Shown: positions 40,118 to 49,654 of the stretch, piece by piece
How the letters are laid out: each line of letters opens with the position of its first letter
Numbering within the stretch: position 1 is the first letter of the stretch
Assembly (NCBI GenBank): GCA_017454015.1
Contig: JAFTDW010000012.1
Location: forward strand, 19,674-83,673
Source: Bacteroidales bacterium
GTDB lineage: Bacteria; Bacteroidota; Bacteroidia; Bacteroidales; P3
Direction of reading: 5' to 3'
Length of the DNA: 64,000 nucleotides
The notes under the pieces: generated by a model
The model's database searches: none
What the model was told of the DNA's origin: nothing
What the model saw: the letters and a program-made list of their open reading frames with translations, nothing else
Translations under genes and position numbers: made by a program

Positions 40118-40215
40118 AAAGGTTGAAAAGTTGAAAGGATAAAAGGTTAATCCCTTAAACTCTAAAAAACCTTAATCCCTTAAAACTTTAAACATTTAAA
40201 CCTTCAATCCCTTAA
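40118..40215. other. Simple A/C-rich leader before ackA
   Basis: About 100 bp of near-repeats such as AAAACCTTAATCCCTTAAA in both orientations, ending at the ackA start. The same kind of sequence precedes or separates several other genes of this window. Confidence 0.6.
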
Positions 40216-40230
40216 AATAACAATTATACA

Positions 40231-41463
40231 ATGAAAATATTGGTTCTCAACTGCGGCAGTTCTTCGCTGAAATACCAACTGATTGATGTAGACACGCGCA
40301 CAGTGCTCACCAAAGGGTTGCTGGAACGTATAGGTCTGCCCGAGGGTATCTTTAGCTACACGAGCCGCGGCGAGAGACATACGACGGACTGTGCCATTCC
40401 CAACCACACCGAAGGTCTGCGCATGGTGCTGGCAGCGCTTACCGACAAGGAGACCGGCGTGATAGCCTCTATTGACGAAGTGTCGGCAGTGGGGCACCGC
40501 TTTGCGCACGGCGGCGAGTATTTCACCAAGAGCGAGCTTATCACCCGCGACGTGATAGAGAAGGAGCGCTCGCTGATAGACCTTGCCCCGCTGCACATAC
40601 CGGGCAACATCATGGGGGCCGAAGCCATCAACAACCTGCTGCCCGATGTGCCGCAAGTCGCCGTGTTCGACACCTCGTTCAACCTGACCATAGAGCCCAA
40701 GGACTACCTGTACGGCATCCCCTACGAATACTATGAGCAGTACGGCATACGCCGCTACGGCTTTCACGGCACGAGCCACCGCTTCGTTGCCAAGAAAGGT
40801 GCGCGCATGCTCGGACGCTACTGGAAAGACCTCAAGATTATCAGCTGCCATCTGGGGAGCGGGGCGAGTGTCTGTGCCATTGACCACGGCCGCAGCGTCA
40901 ACAACAGCATGGGCATGACATCGCTCGAAGGCCTGACGATGGGTTCGCGCTGCGGCGACATTGACGTTGGGGCGCTGCTCTACCTGATGGACAAAGGCAA
41001 CATAAGCCCGGCGGAAATCAACGACATACTGTATAAGAAGAGCGGCCTTGTGGGGCTCACGGGGGCTTCGCCCGACATGCGCGACATTTGGGCAGGGGTG
41101 CAGAAAGGCGAGAAACGCAACACCCTTGCGTTCCAAGTCTTTGCAGCACGCTGCAAGAAATACATAGGGGCTTTCATGGCCCAGATGAATGGCTGCGACC
41201 TGCTAATATTCACCGGCGGCATAGGCGAGAACGCATGGTTCATGCGCCACGCTATACTAAAGGACATGGATTGGCTCGGCGTGGACGTCGACTTTGAGCT
41301 TAACGACAAGAGCGCGGGCCACGACGTGATAATAAGCAAGCCCAGCTCGCGCGTTGCCGCAGCGGTGGTTACAACCGACGAAGAGCTTGCCATAGCGGTG
41401 GACACCTTCAAGATTGTCACCGGCACTACAACGATAGAGGGCACCGCGAAACAGGCCTCGTAG
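40231..41463 (+). CDS. ackA: Acetate kinase
   Basis: 410 residues: KILVLNCGSSSLKYQLID at the N-terminus, then VGHRFAHGGEYF, VFDTSFN, RRYGFHGTSHRFVAKKGA, SCHLGSGASVCAIDHGRSVNNSMGMTSLEGLTMGSRCGDID, and FTGGIGENAWFMR. All signature residues are present. It converts acetyl phosphate and ADP to acetate and ATP in anaerobic energy metabolism. No phosphotransacetylase gene is adjacent in this window. Confidence 0.95.
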   Translation: MKILVLNCGSSSLKYQLIDVDTRTVLTKGLLERIGLPEGIFSYTSRGERHTTDCAIPNHTEGLRMVLAALTDKETGVIASIDEVSAVGHRFAHGGEYFTKSELITRDVIEKERSLIDLAPLHIPGNIMGAEAINNLLPDVPQVAVFDTSFNLTIEPKDYLYGIPYEYYEQYGIRRYGFHGTSHRFVAKKGARMLGRYWKDLKIISCHLGSGASVCAIDHGRSVNNSMGMTSLEGLTMGSRCGDIDVGALLYLMDKGNISPAEINDILYKKSGLVGLTGASPDMRDIWAGVQKGEKRNTLAFQVFAARCKKYIGAFMAQMNGCDLLIFTGGIGENAWFMRHAILKDMDWLGVDVDFELNDKSAGHDVIISKPSSRVAAAVVTTDEELAIAVDTFKIVTGTTTIEGTAKQAS

Positions 41464-41515
41464 TAATCGGAGCACTCCGAAAATCAAGCCCTACGACAAA
41501 GGGCTACGGTGGACT

Positions 41516-42730
41516 TTAGACATAGCACAGGGTGCTTATCTTGCCGGGGGCGAGGTAGCGCGCTGCAAGCGATTGTATGTCGTGCTGCGTCACCGCCATG
41601 ATGTGGCGGTTGGTGTCGGCGAGAGGGTCTACAGTGCCATAGACGAGACAAGCCTTGCCTATTGACTGCATCTCGTTGAGGGCGTTGTCGTTGCTAATAG
41701 CCATCTGTCCTATGAGCTGCAACTGCGCGGCACGCAGCTGGCTGGCGGTGAGCGGAGTGTCGACAAGCCGCTGGAGCTCACGCCTTATGAGTTGCAGTGC
41801 CCGTTCGCGGGCATCGCGGTCGACGCCGGCATAGATGCATAGCAGGCCCGTGTCGCTGAAGAGAGTGTACTGCGACTCGATGTTATAGCAGAACCCGTGG
41901 CGTTCGCGCACGGCGACGTTGAGACGGGAGTTCATGGCGGGGCCGCCCAGTATGTTGCAGAGAAGGGTGAACGCTGTCTTGGCGGTGTCGTAGAGGTTGG
42001 GAGCCTCACACCCCACGATGATATGCGACTGGTGGGTGCGGCGCTGACGCGTGATGTCGAACTGCCTGAAGGCCGGCGGCTGGGCAGCCCTCTGGGGCGC
42101 TTGCGACGAGTAGCCGCCGAAATACTTCTCGCACATGCGCACAAGGCGCTCCATGGTGGTGTTGCCCACAACGCTGATAGCCATGCGCGAGGTGGTGTAG
42201 TTGCTCTGCAGATGCTGGCGTATCATGTCGGGAGTGAAATGCCTCACATTACGCTTGGTGCCCAATATATTGTGAGCCAAAGGATGGCCTTGGAATGCCA
42301 GTTCCTCGTATTCGTCGTAAATAAGGTCGGCCGGGCTGTCGCGGTAACTGTCTATCTCCTCGATCACCACTTCGCGTTCTTTTTCTATCTCTGCTTCGGG
42401 AAAAGTGGAATGGAACAGTATGTCGGCAAAAAGCTCAAGGCAGCGGTCGAGGTGCTGCGAGAGCGACGAAGCGTAGATGCATGTCTCCTCCTTGGTGGTG
42501 AAGGCGTTGAGCTCGCCGCCCACGCCGTCAATGCGGTTGAGTATGTGAGAGGCGCGCCGATGGGTGGTGCCCTTGAAGAGCGAATGCTCTATGAAATGCG
42601 CCATACCTTCGAGCTGGCCGGCCTCGTCGCGCGAGCCCACGTTGACATATACGGCGCTGTAGGCCACTGCGGATTCGGTCTGTCGGAAGATTATGCGTAT
42701 GCCGTTGGGGAGTGTATGATATTGATACAT
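41516..42730 (-). CDS. M16 family zinc peptidase
   Basis: 404 residues. The inverted zinc motif HFIEH (H45, E48, H49) in GMAHFIEHSLFKGTTH, with the later EKEREVVIEEIDSYRDSP supplying the downstream Glu ligand, shows an active M16 peptidase, single-chain type. The C-terminal homologous domain (about 180-400, QRRTHQSHIIVGCEAPNL) completes the clam shell. No signal peptide. It is convergent with ackA and lies 84 bp downstream of a large surface-protein gene on the same strand. Confidence 0.9.
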   Translation of the reverse strand: MYQYHTLPNGIRIIFRQTESAVAYSAVYVNVGSRDEAGQLEGMAHFIEHSLFKGTTHRRASHILNRIDGVGGELNAFTTKEETCIYASSLSQHLDRCLELFADILFHSTFPEAEIEKEREVVIEEIDSYRDSPADLIYDEYEELAFQGHPLAHNILGTKRNVRHFTPDMIRQHLQSNYTTSRMAISVVGNTTMERLVRMCEKYFGGYSSQAPQRAAQPPAFRQFDITRQRRTHQSHIIVGCEAPNLYDTAKTAFTLLCNILGGPAMNSRLNVAVRERHGFCYNIESQYTLFSDTGLLCIYAGVDRDARERALQLIRRELQRLVDTPLTASQLRAAQLQLIGQMAISNDNALNEMQSIGKACLVYGTVDPLADTNRHIMAVTQHDIQSLAARYLAPGKISTLCYV

Positions 42731-42776
42731 GGGGTTTGTGTGTTCTGAGTTTCCTGTGCCACAGGCGTTTCTCTTT

Positions 42777-42818
42777 GTTCTCCGCTACGCTATCGGAATG
42801 CCACTGGCATTTCCTCAC
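42777..42818. repeat. ATGCCACTGGCATT repeat, copy 1
   Basis: GTTCTCCGCTACGCTATCGG followed by the palindrome AATGCCACTGGCATT. A copy with four differences lies at 58110-58151. The repeat covers the stop codon of the gene at 42815. Confidence 0.75.
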
Positions 42819-45800
42819 CTTATCAGCAGCACGGAGCCTTTCTTGGTACGGATAGCCTGTGGGTTGTATGCGAAGCTGAAGTGAGCTATGTAGACGTATG
42901 CGCCTTGTGGACAAGGTGCGCCGCGGCAGGTGCCGTCCCAGCTGCAGTCCACACCCGAGAGGCGTGCCACGCAGAGGCCGCTGCGAGTGTATATCTCCAC
43001 TTCGAGGGTTGCGAGGCTGTCGGCGAAGAAGGCGAAGCGGTTGTTGGTAGGCTCGTCGGGGGTAAAGGCATTGGGAACCCAAAGGTCACTGTAACGGCGG
43101 TGCAAGGTGCGTTGCGCCGTGTCGGTGCAGCCGTAGGGGTTCCAGACCTGAAGCAAGACGTTGAAACTGTCGAGTTCGGTAGGTATGGTGTAGCGCAGGA
43201 AACGCGACGTGTCGCTATAGGATGGGAGCGACCAGCGACGGCACGACGCACCTAAGCTGACGTCGCGAAGCCTGAGGGTCTTGGTTTCGGGGTCTATGAC
43301 CGACGGCTCGGTGGTAAACGCCGCCTCGAGATGAGGGTACCACGAGAGATGCAGCGACATGACGCTGTCGCAGCCGTGGACGGTGCGCAGAATACGGCGG
43401 TAGAGCCCCGAGTCGCGAAGCGCGGCACCGGCGAAGAAGAGTGTGTCGTTGTCGCATATTGTGTCGGCCAGGGAGGTGTTGTACACGGGCCATACGTCGA
43501 GGTGCAGCTGCACTATGCTGTCGCAGTTGCGGACAGTGTGCAGGCGCAGTGTGCGGTCGCAGGTCTCACTCAGCGAGTAGCCCTCCACATTAAAGGCCTC
43601 ACCTTCGCATATCGACTGGGTGTCGACAAGGTCGTAGTAGGCCGGGGTGTTGTAAAGATGAAGTGTGCGCACGCTGTCGCACCCTGCGGCGGTGTGGTAG
43701 CGGTATGTGTAGTTGCCCGGGGCGGAGTGCAGGTGCCCGTCGAACGAGGCATAGAGTTGCTCGCATACTGTGTCGTAGTAGTGCAAGTCGTATACAGGAT
43801 ACGCCATAAGTCTAATTATCAAGACACTGTCTTCGCCATTGGAACCCACGCCTGCAGAGACTATTGTCTTGGCCGCCGTGTCGGAGCCTGTGAAGTCTAT
43901 ACTGTCGAACACTTCGCCCTGCCATGTCAATGGCAGGTGTGCGCCGCAAATCACAGTGTCCATTGTGTCGCGGAAGTTATAGTACACATAGAGCGAGTAG
44001 TGGAGCGTGCTGTCGCAGCCGTAGCGGTTGACAAAGGCTATGGCCTCGCTGTCGCAGGCGGCAAAGAACTGGCGACCCGCAAAGCTCCACGGCAGCTGGT
44101 TCTCGAGTATGGTGTCGTTGATGGCGGTGTCGTAGACGGGGTTCACCGTAAGGGTGAGCTGCTCCAGGCTGTCGCATCCGTGCGTGGTATGCGCCCAGCT
44201 CTCGTAGTAGCCCGTCGCGGCGTAATGCACACCACCCATCACCACACTCTGCCCCTCACAGATGGTGTCGTTGCGGCTGTGGACATATACCGGATATACC
44301 GTAAGGTTGATTATCACCACACTGTCGGCGCCACTGGCTGCCATGCCGGGAAAACGCACCCTGCGGGTCCCCGACGACCAGAAGAGCTCACCCAACCACA
44401 GCACCGGCAACTGGTTGCTGCACACCGCACTGTCGAGCCACGCAGAGACATCGTGGTAGATAGTGAGCGAATAGTGCACCAAGCTGTCGCAGCCATACAC
44501 TGAACGGAAGCGGAAGAGCGTGTCTTCTACGTCGTTGGTAAACTCCACCCCGCCATAGTGCCACGGCAGCTGTCCCTGCACCACCGTGTCCGCCTCACTT
44601 CTGCTCCATACCGGCATGAATGTGATGATGAGGTCGTTGATGCTGTCGCAGCCCGCCGCGGTGTGCGTGTACCACCGGTAGTGCCCCGACTGGGTGTATC
44701 GCCCGCCGTTGAACGTGTAGGTCTCGCCCTCGCACAACGTGTCGTTGTAGCGGAAGAAGTAGGTGGGCAAGAGGCGCACAATATAGGTTACAAGACTGTC
44801 AGCGCCTCGCCACGAGCCTCCGACTATAGTATCGGTTGCGCGCTCCGCCCCTCTAAACACATGGCCGTGCCACACTATGGGCAGATCGTTGTCGCACACG
44901 GCGGTATCGACAAACGAATGCGCGTTGTACGTCACACTTAGGGTGTAGACAAGCATGCTGTCGCAGCCCGCGGCGGTGTGCAACATCAGAATGGTGTCGG
45001 ACACCTGGCCGTAAAACAGCACCCCTCCATAACGCCAAGGCAGGTCGCCTTCGTCTATTGTGTCGCTGTGGTGAATCACCGCACTGCGGTATATCTGCAC
45101 ATGTATGGTGGCCACCGAGTCGCAGCCCAGGGCATTGGGCCCCACATGCAAGGCTGTGTCACCCGACACAGTGAAGTCTATGCCGTTCCAGCGCAGCCTG
45201 TCGCACGCCACCACGCTGGTGTCGCTGCTTGTTGGGTGCCCTATCGTCAGATGCAGCGTGTCAACCACTTCGCACCCTTCGGGTGTGGTGTATCTGTAGA
45301 GGTAATGTCCTGACACGGTATAAGTGTTGTTGTGCCACCGGTAGCTTGAGCACGATGTGTCATAGCTCGTCCTGTTTTCGCTGCCCGGCACCGAGAGCAG
45401 CAGGTAGTGTATGCTGTCTGCTCCGCCGGGGGCTACCCCCACTGTGGATGTGTGGTACAGGCCCGACCGCGACAGCCATTGCCCGCACCAATAGTACGCA
45501 GCGCAACTCACCACCGTGTCCGTGTCCCTTGCGTTGCGCCATACATGGAGGCTGTAGACTATCACACTGTCGCAGCCCGCCACAGTATGCAACCTTATGG
45601 TCTCGCCCTGTACGGACGCTGTGTAGCGTCGGCCTGCAAAGAAATGTGGCAGACGGTTCTCAACAATAGTGTCGGCCAACGTCTGGTTATACGATGGGTT
45701 CAGCCACAGTAGCAGCTCCACCACACTGTCACAGCCCTCCACTGTAGACCCCGTCCATGTGTATGCTCCGGCGGAGAAGAGTCTCCGTCCGGCCCATGTG

Positions 45801-47893
45801 AGCGAACTGCCGGAGCAGATTGTATCATACACAGTGTCATGCCACGAGCGCCCCACCGCGAGACGCAACACCAACACGCTGTCCGCCCCGTTGTGCGCCG
45901 CTCCGTGCAGTATGCACCGCCACGTGCCGGCCGCCAAAAACAGATGCCCCCGCCACGTAACGGGCATGGCATCGTCGCACACCACCGTGTCTATCGTCGT
46001 CACACTCGTGCGCAACAGGTGCAGATGCAACGAGACCAAGCTGTCGCATCCGAGCCATGTCCTGAAGCGGAACTGGCATACAGTGTCGTCGCCCACAAAA
46101 GTTATCGCCATGCCATTGTAATTGTATGGCAGCCCACTCATCGGCAACGTGTCGTATATCACCGCGCCAGCCGACGCGCCCACTGTCAGTCTCAGCCATA
46201 GCGAACTGTCGCACCCCAACACCGTCCTCAGCCTGCAGTTGTAAAGCCCCGACTGGCTGTAGCGCCTACCCTGCCACAGATAGTCCGGCGTACACGTCGT
46301 GTCGCTGTACTCGCTGTGGCTGCTGTCGCCCACAATCACTGTCAGGCGCAGCGTGTCGTCGGCCCACCGTGCACAGCTATGCTGCCTGTACCTCAGTATC
46401 AGCATAGCCCTGTAACGCCCCGTTGCGGAATAGCGATAACGCAACACCTCAGCGATATTCTGCTGCGCCGTGCCGTCGCCTGCAAGCCATGCCACCGTGG
46501 CCCGCGAGGAAAGTGCCTTGGGGACCATGCGCAGCGTGTCGCCAAGACACAGCCGCAGCGTGTCGCCACCTCTCACCACGCTGCCGTCGCCTGTCACGAA
46601 ATGCGCCGCCCTCACTGCATTCCACTCGGGCGCCTCATAGGCGTAGCGTCCACTCTGCCATGCTCCTTCCGCACATACCACAACACCCGATGCACTCTTC
46701 ACTTTGTGCGTAGTGCCCATAGCCCCTCCGGTAAAGCTCAGACGGGCAATGCTGAAAATGGAATCCGCCTGAAGCGGCGAAAACGAACTGCCGACATTCC
46801 TTCCGTCAACAGTCACCGACTGCACATCACGGCTCTGCGCCACCACAGCGATGTCGCCCCCCGTGGCGGTCCAGAAAGAGGCATCCTGCCACATCCACTC
46901 CAACGGGTGCACGCAGAACATAGCCGAGAGGTTGTTGGTGTCGGCCCTTGGATACTGTATCACCTCCACCGCGCTCGACGCCTTCAGCGAACTCGCCGCC
47001 AGCAAAGGAAAGTTATACGTCGTGTGTGCCGACAACGTCGCGACCTGCCCCCCGTTCAACCACAACCTGCAAGTGTCCATGGTGGTCACCCCCACCAGGT
47101 CGCCCCCCGCGCTCCCTGACGGCACCAGCACAAAATTGCTCCCCCAATGGTCCGTCGACCAAGCCTGCTCCACCAGCATGTTGCCGCTGTCCGCTGCCGT
47201 TGCTGCCCTGCTGCTTCCCATAAAGACCGCCACAGGGGCACAATCCTGCGTCTCTATCACAGTGCCCGAAAAATCGTCGCCCGCGTTCTGGGTGCGAAGC
47301 ATATAGCACTGCCCTTGCGCCATCACAAACGAGAAACGCCAGTTGCCGCTGTGCCCCTCCACGGGACACGTTGGGTTCACCGACACCCTTGTACTTCCGC
47401 TGCGCGTAGCCACCACAACAATCGTCGACACACCCGCCGGCGAAGCCTGCACAACATAGTCGGAGCCCAGCATCTCCTCCGGCAACACCCTCAGCATCGC
47501 ACTCTTTCCGCCACCCGAAATCTCCGCAAGCACCCATATACTATCTGTCGCTGTGATCCGTATCGCCTTGCGCTGCGATGTCGCAGGCTGCATAGCATAC
47601 ACGTATGTATACGGAATAGTCAGTGTCGTTACAGAATCACGCACTACCGTGAAAGGTATATTCAAGCCAACAGTCGACGATGTCACCGTGCCGCTGCACC
47701 CTCGCGCACCGCTCACGCGCAGCGTCACCTGCGGCACAGGGCCCGTCCCGGGCCACGCACACGAAAGCCAGAAGCTCCGTCCCACACCACACACCGCCGA
47801 CTGCGCAGCCGCCCCAAGAGAGCTACTAAGCAACAAAAACACAATAGCAACACGCCGCAATATATTATAAAATCTGTCCAATCCGTTAGCCAT
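42815..47893 (-). CDS. Giant secreted repeat protein with T9SS type B tail
   Basis: About 1,692 residues from the ATG at 47893 (an ATG 4 codons upstream lies in an intergenic repeat). Signal peptide (VAIVFLLLSSSLGAAAQ). An N-terminal domain of about 400 residues resembles the IgGFc-binding-like region of Bacteroidota surface proteins (VVATRSGSTRVSVNPTCPV). Then about 14 modules of 60-75 residues follow, each ending GCDS(V/L/M) plus a strand, with 'y.DT(i/v)CeG' starts. At the end are PNAFTPDEPTNNRF and SWDGTCRG, the gliding-motility C-terminal domain, i.e. a type B secretion tail. It is probably exported and attached to the cell surface. Confidence 0.85.
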   Translation of the reverse strand: MANGLDRFYNILRRVAIVFLLLSSSLGAAAQSAVCGVGRSFWLSCAWPGTGPVPQVTLRVSGARGCSGTVTSSTVGLNIPFTVVRDSVTTLTIPYTYVYAMQPATSQRKAIRITATDSIWVLAEISGGGKSAMLRVLPEEMLGSDYVVQASPAGVSTIVVVATRSGSTRVSVNPTCPVEGHSGNWRFSFVMAQGQCYMLRTQNAGDDFSGTVIETQDCAPVAVFMGSSRAATAADSGNMLVEQAWSTDHWGSNFVLVPSGSAGGDLVGVTTMDTCRLWLNGGQVATLSAHTTYNFPLLAASSLKASSAVEVIQYPRADTNNLSAMFCVHPLEWMWQDASFWTATGGDIAVVAQSRDVQSVTVDGRNVGSSFSPLQADSIFSIARLSFTGGAMGTTHKVKSASGVVVCAEGAWQSGRYAYEAPEWNAVRAAHFVTGDGSVVRGGDTLRLCLGDTLRMVPKALSSRATVAWLAGDGTAQQNIAEVLRYRYSATGRYRAMLILRYRQHSCARWADDTLRLTVIVGDSSHSEYSDTTCTPDYLWQGRRYSQSGLYNCRLRTVLGCDSSLWLRLTVGASAGAVIYDTLPMSGLPYNYNGMAITFVGDDTVCQFRFRTWLGCDSLVSLHLHLLRTSVTTIDTVVCDDAMPVTWRGHLFLAAGTWRCILHGAAHNGADSVLVLRLAVGRSWHDTVYDTICSGSSLTWAGRRLFSAGAYTWTGSTVEGCDSVVELLLWLNPSYNQTLADTIVENRLPHFFAGRRYTASVQGETIRLHTVAGCDSVIVYSLHVWRNARDTDTVVSCAAYYWCGQWLSRSGLYHTSTVGVAPGGADSIHYLLLSVPGSENRTSYDTSCSSYRWHNNTYTVSGHYLYRYTTPEGCEVVDTLHLTIGHPTSSDTSVVACDRLRWNGIDFTVSGDTALHVGPNALGCDSVATIHVQIYRSAVIHHSDTIDEGDLPWRYGGVLFYGQVSDTILMLHTAAGCDSMLVYTLSVTYNAHSFVDTAVCDNDLPIVWHGHVFRGAERATDTIVGGSWRGADSLVTYIVRLLPTYFFRYNDTLCEGETYTFNGGRYTQSGHYRWYTHTAAGCDSINDLIITFMPVWSRSEADTVVQGQLPWHYGGVEFTNDVEDTLFRFRSVYGCDSLVHYSLTIYHDVSAWLDSAVCSNQLPVLWLGELFWSSGTRRVRFPGMAASGADSVVIINLTVYPVYVHSRNDTICEGQSVVMGGVHYAATGYYESWAHTTHGCDSLEQLTLTVNPVYDTAINDTILENQLPWSFAGRQFFAACDSEAIAFVNRYGCDSTLHYSLYVYYNFRDTMDTVICGAHLPLTWQGEVFDSIDFTGSDTAAKTIVSAGVGSNGEDSVLIIRLMAYPVYDLHYYDTVCEQLYASFDGHLHSAPGNYTYRYHTAAGCDSVRTLHLYNTPAYYDLVDTQSICEGEAFNVEGYSLSETCDRTLRLHTVRNCDSIVQLHLDVWPVYNTSLADTICDNDTLFFAGAALRDSGLYRRILRTVHGCDSVMSLHLSWYPHLEAAFTTEPSVIDPETKTLRLRDVSLGASCRRWSLPSYSDTSRFLRYTIPTELDSFNVLLQVWNPYGCTDTAQRTLHRRYSDLWVPNAFTPDEPTNNRFAFFADSLATLEVEIYTRSGLCVARLSGVDCSWDGTCRGAPCPQGAYVYIAHFSFAYNPQAIRTKKGSVLLIR

Positions 47894-47896
47894 TAA

Positions 47897-47971
47897 TGGG
47901 CGCATATACTTTGATGCCGTTTATACCCAGGGCGATGTCCTGGACTGTTGGACTTATGCCCTTACAGGACA
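47897..47971. repeat. CCCTGGGTATAAAC intergenic repeat, copy 1 (minus orientation)
   Basis: On the minus strand: TGTCCTGTAAGGGC, then CCAACAGTCCAGG, CGCCCTGGGTATAAACGGC and ATGCGCCC. An inverted copy lies at 60601-60676. It forms the 5' leader of the giant surface protein. Confidence 0.75.
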
Positions 47972-48043
47972 TTCAAAAACAGTTAGATAAATAAATTTGT
48001 ATTCATAAACCATCAAACCCAAAACCTTTTAATCCTTTAACCC

Positions 48044-49600
48044 TCAAGCCTTTCCTTCGTCTCTCTCCATCATCATCAGCAGCGGAAACACCGCGAAAAG
48101 GCAACCAGCAAGAGTCTCAAGGGTATCCTCCGTGATAAACGACACCAACACCATCACCACCAACGCCACCATGACAGGTGCCGCCCCTCTCCCACGTCGC
48201 CTCAACGCCGCCCGCACAAATCCCGCCGACAAAACCACAAAGCCCACCACGCCAAAGGTAATCAGAAGTGTAAGATACTGGCTGTGCGTATGCTTCGTAG
48301 TGCCCGCCAGCGGCGAACCCATCTCGCACAGCTGTTTGTGACACTCGTTCACCACATCCCCTGTGCCAGTCCCTATCAGCCAGTGGCGCTTAAAAACCTC
48401 CCAGCCGGCACGCCACAGCTCCAGCCGCTGCAACACCGTGAAATCGACCACACTGCCATAGCAACGCCAGCTTTCATACTCAAAACACATCACGTAGCAC
48501 ATACGTCTAAGGCTTACCCGCTTCAGATACACCGGGTTCGCCACACCCCTCTCTATCGCCGCCACATCGGCTGGTAGCAGATGGCTCATCCCCACACTGT
48601 CCTTCGTACAACCCATGGCGTTCAGGTAGCGCACCAACGTGGGATACACAGCATAGCCGTTAGGCGTAATGCTCTCTATCGGTAGACTCCCCACCTTCTG
48701 CCACTCACTACGCAACTCACTGTCGCATATATAATTATTCACATAATTGCCATTCTCTATAAAGCCGTCTCGCTCATGCTTGTACGGGTTGCCGTTCACG
48801 GTGTACTGCTGCAACACCCCTTCCGACAGCGGTTGCAGACGGAAATAGCTGTCCACATAATACCACACCACCCCTGTCGCCGCGGCCAGCACCGCCAGCC
48901 ATCCGGCAACCAGCCACACCCGTGTCCGGCGCTGAGCCCCGCCGTCACGCCACCACACCACCAAAGCCGCCAGCACTCCTGTGTACAGTGCCACGACTCC
49001 TGTGAACGACTGCAACAACAGCAGGAAAAACAGGAACCACAGCGCCAGCAACGCAGCCGACACCATGACCCACACCCTGCGGCGCGTGGCATACTCACGC
49101 CACAGACATACAGCCATCAAGCATATACAGAAACTCAGGTTAAGGCTGAAACGTATGTGGGAAATGAAAGGTATTATATCGCGATAGGCAAGGTCGTCAA
49201 TAGTAAGCCACCGCACCAAACCTATCAGCGACGCCACCGCCACCGCAGCCACATACACGCCCATCACCACATCCTTCTCCCTTCGCGAAGGAGCCTCCGT
49301 CGTCAGCAACACCAACGGCAACACCAACAAAGGCAGCTTCTTGCGCAAATCGTCGAGACCGTACAGCAGGTCGCCACTCCAGAGCAACCCCACTATGTGC
49401 AGCAGATAAAAAAGCACAAAAGCCTGTAGCAGCCTGCTTTGGCGAGCCCTCTGCCACTTCGCTTCCATGCCCCACTCCGCCAGCCAGTTCACCAGAAGCA
49501 ACACCCATCCCATATTCATCAGGAAATTGGATGTAGGCATTCCCACTGCCACCACGCACAGCAGTACGATGTAAATGATATGATGAATGCAGTTTCTCAT
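48044..49600 (-). CDS. O-antigen ligase/polymerase-like membrane protein
   Basis: 518 residues with about 11 membrane segments. A long periplasmic loop (about residues 260-390) precedes LELWRAGWEVFKRHWLIGTGTGDVVNECHKQL, the Wzy_C/WaaL signature with the usual 'GtGtGd' turn and a following H (KHTHSQYLTLLITFG). This family joins or polymerises O-antigen-type glycans at the periplasmic face. In T9SS-bearing Bacteroidota such ligases also help to make A-LPS, to which T9SS cargo is attached. No other glycan genes are adjacent. Confidence 0.75.
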   Translation of the reverse strand: MRNCIHHIIYIVLLCVVAVGMPTSNFLMNMGWVLLLVNWLAEWGMEAKWQRARQSRLLQAFVLFYLLHIVGLLWSGDLLYGLDDLRKKLPLLVLPLVLLTTEAPSRREKDVVMGVYVAAVAVASLIGLVRWLTIDDLAYRDIIPFISHIRFSLNLSFCICLMAVCLWREYATRRRVWVMVSAALLALWFLFFLLLLQSFTGVVALYTGVLAALVVWWRDGGAQRRTRVWLVAGWLAVLAAATGVVWYYVDSYFRLQPLSEGVLQQYTVNGNPYKHERDGFIENGNYVNNYICDSELRSEWQKVGSLPIESITPNGYAVYPTLVRYLNAMGCTKDSVGMSHLLPADVAAIERGVANPVYLKRVSLRRMCYVMCFEYESWRCYGSVVDFTVLQRLELWRAGWEVFKRHWLIGTGTGDVVNECHKQLCEMGSPLAGTTKHTHSQYLTLLITFGVVGFVVLSAGFVRAALRRRGRGAAPVMVALVVMVLVSFITEDTLETLAGCLFAVFPLLMMMERDEGKA

Positions 49601-49654
49601 CTTTAGCCGTTTGCCATTGCCCCAAAACCCAAAAACCTTATATCCTTTTATCCT

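Noticed and set aside
43331-44503. 390-codon plus-strand frame
   Set aside because: Antisense to the giant T9SS protein and built of Val/His/Ala-rich shadow sequence.
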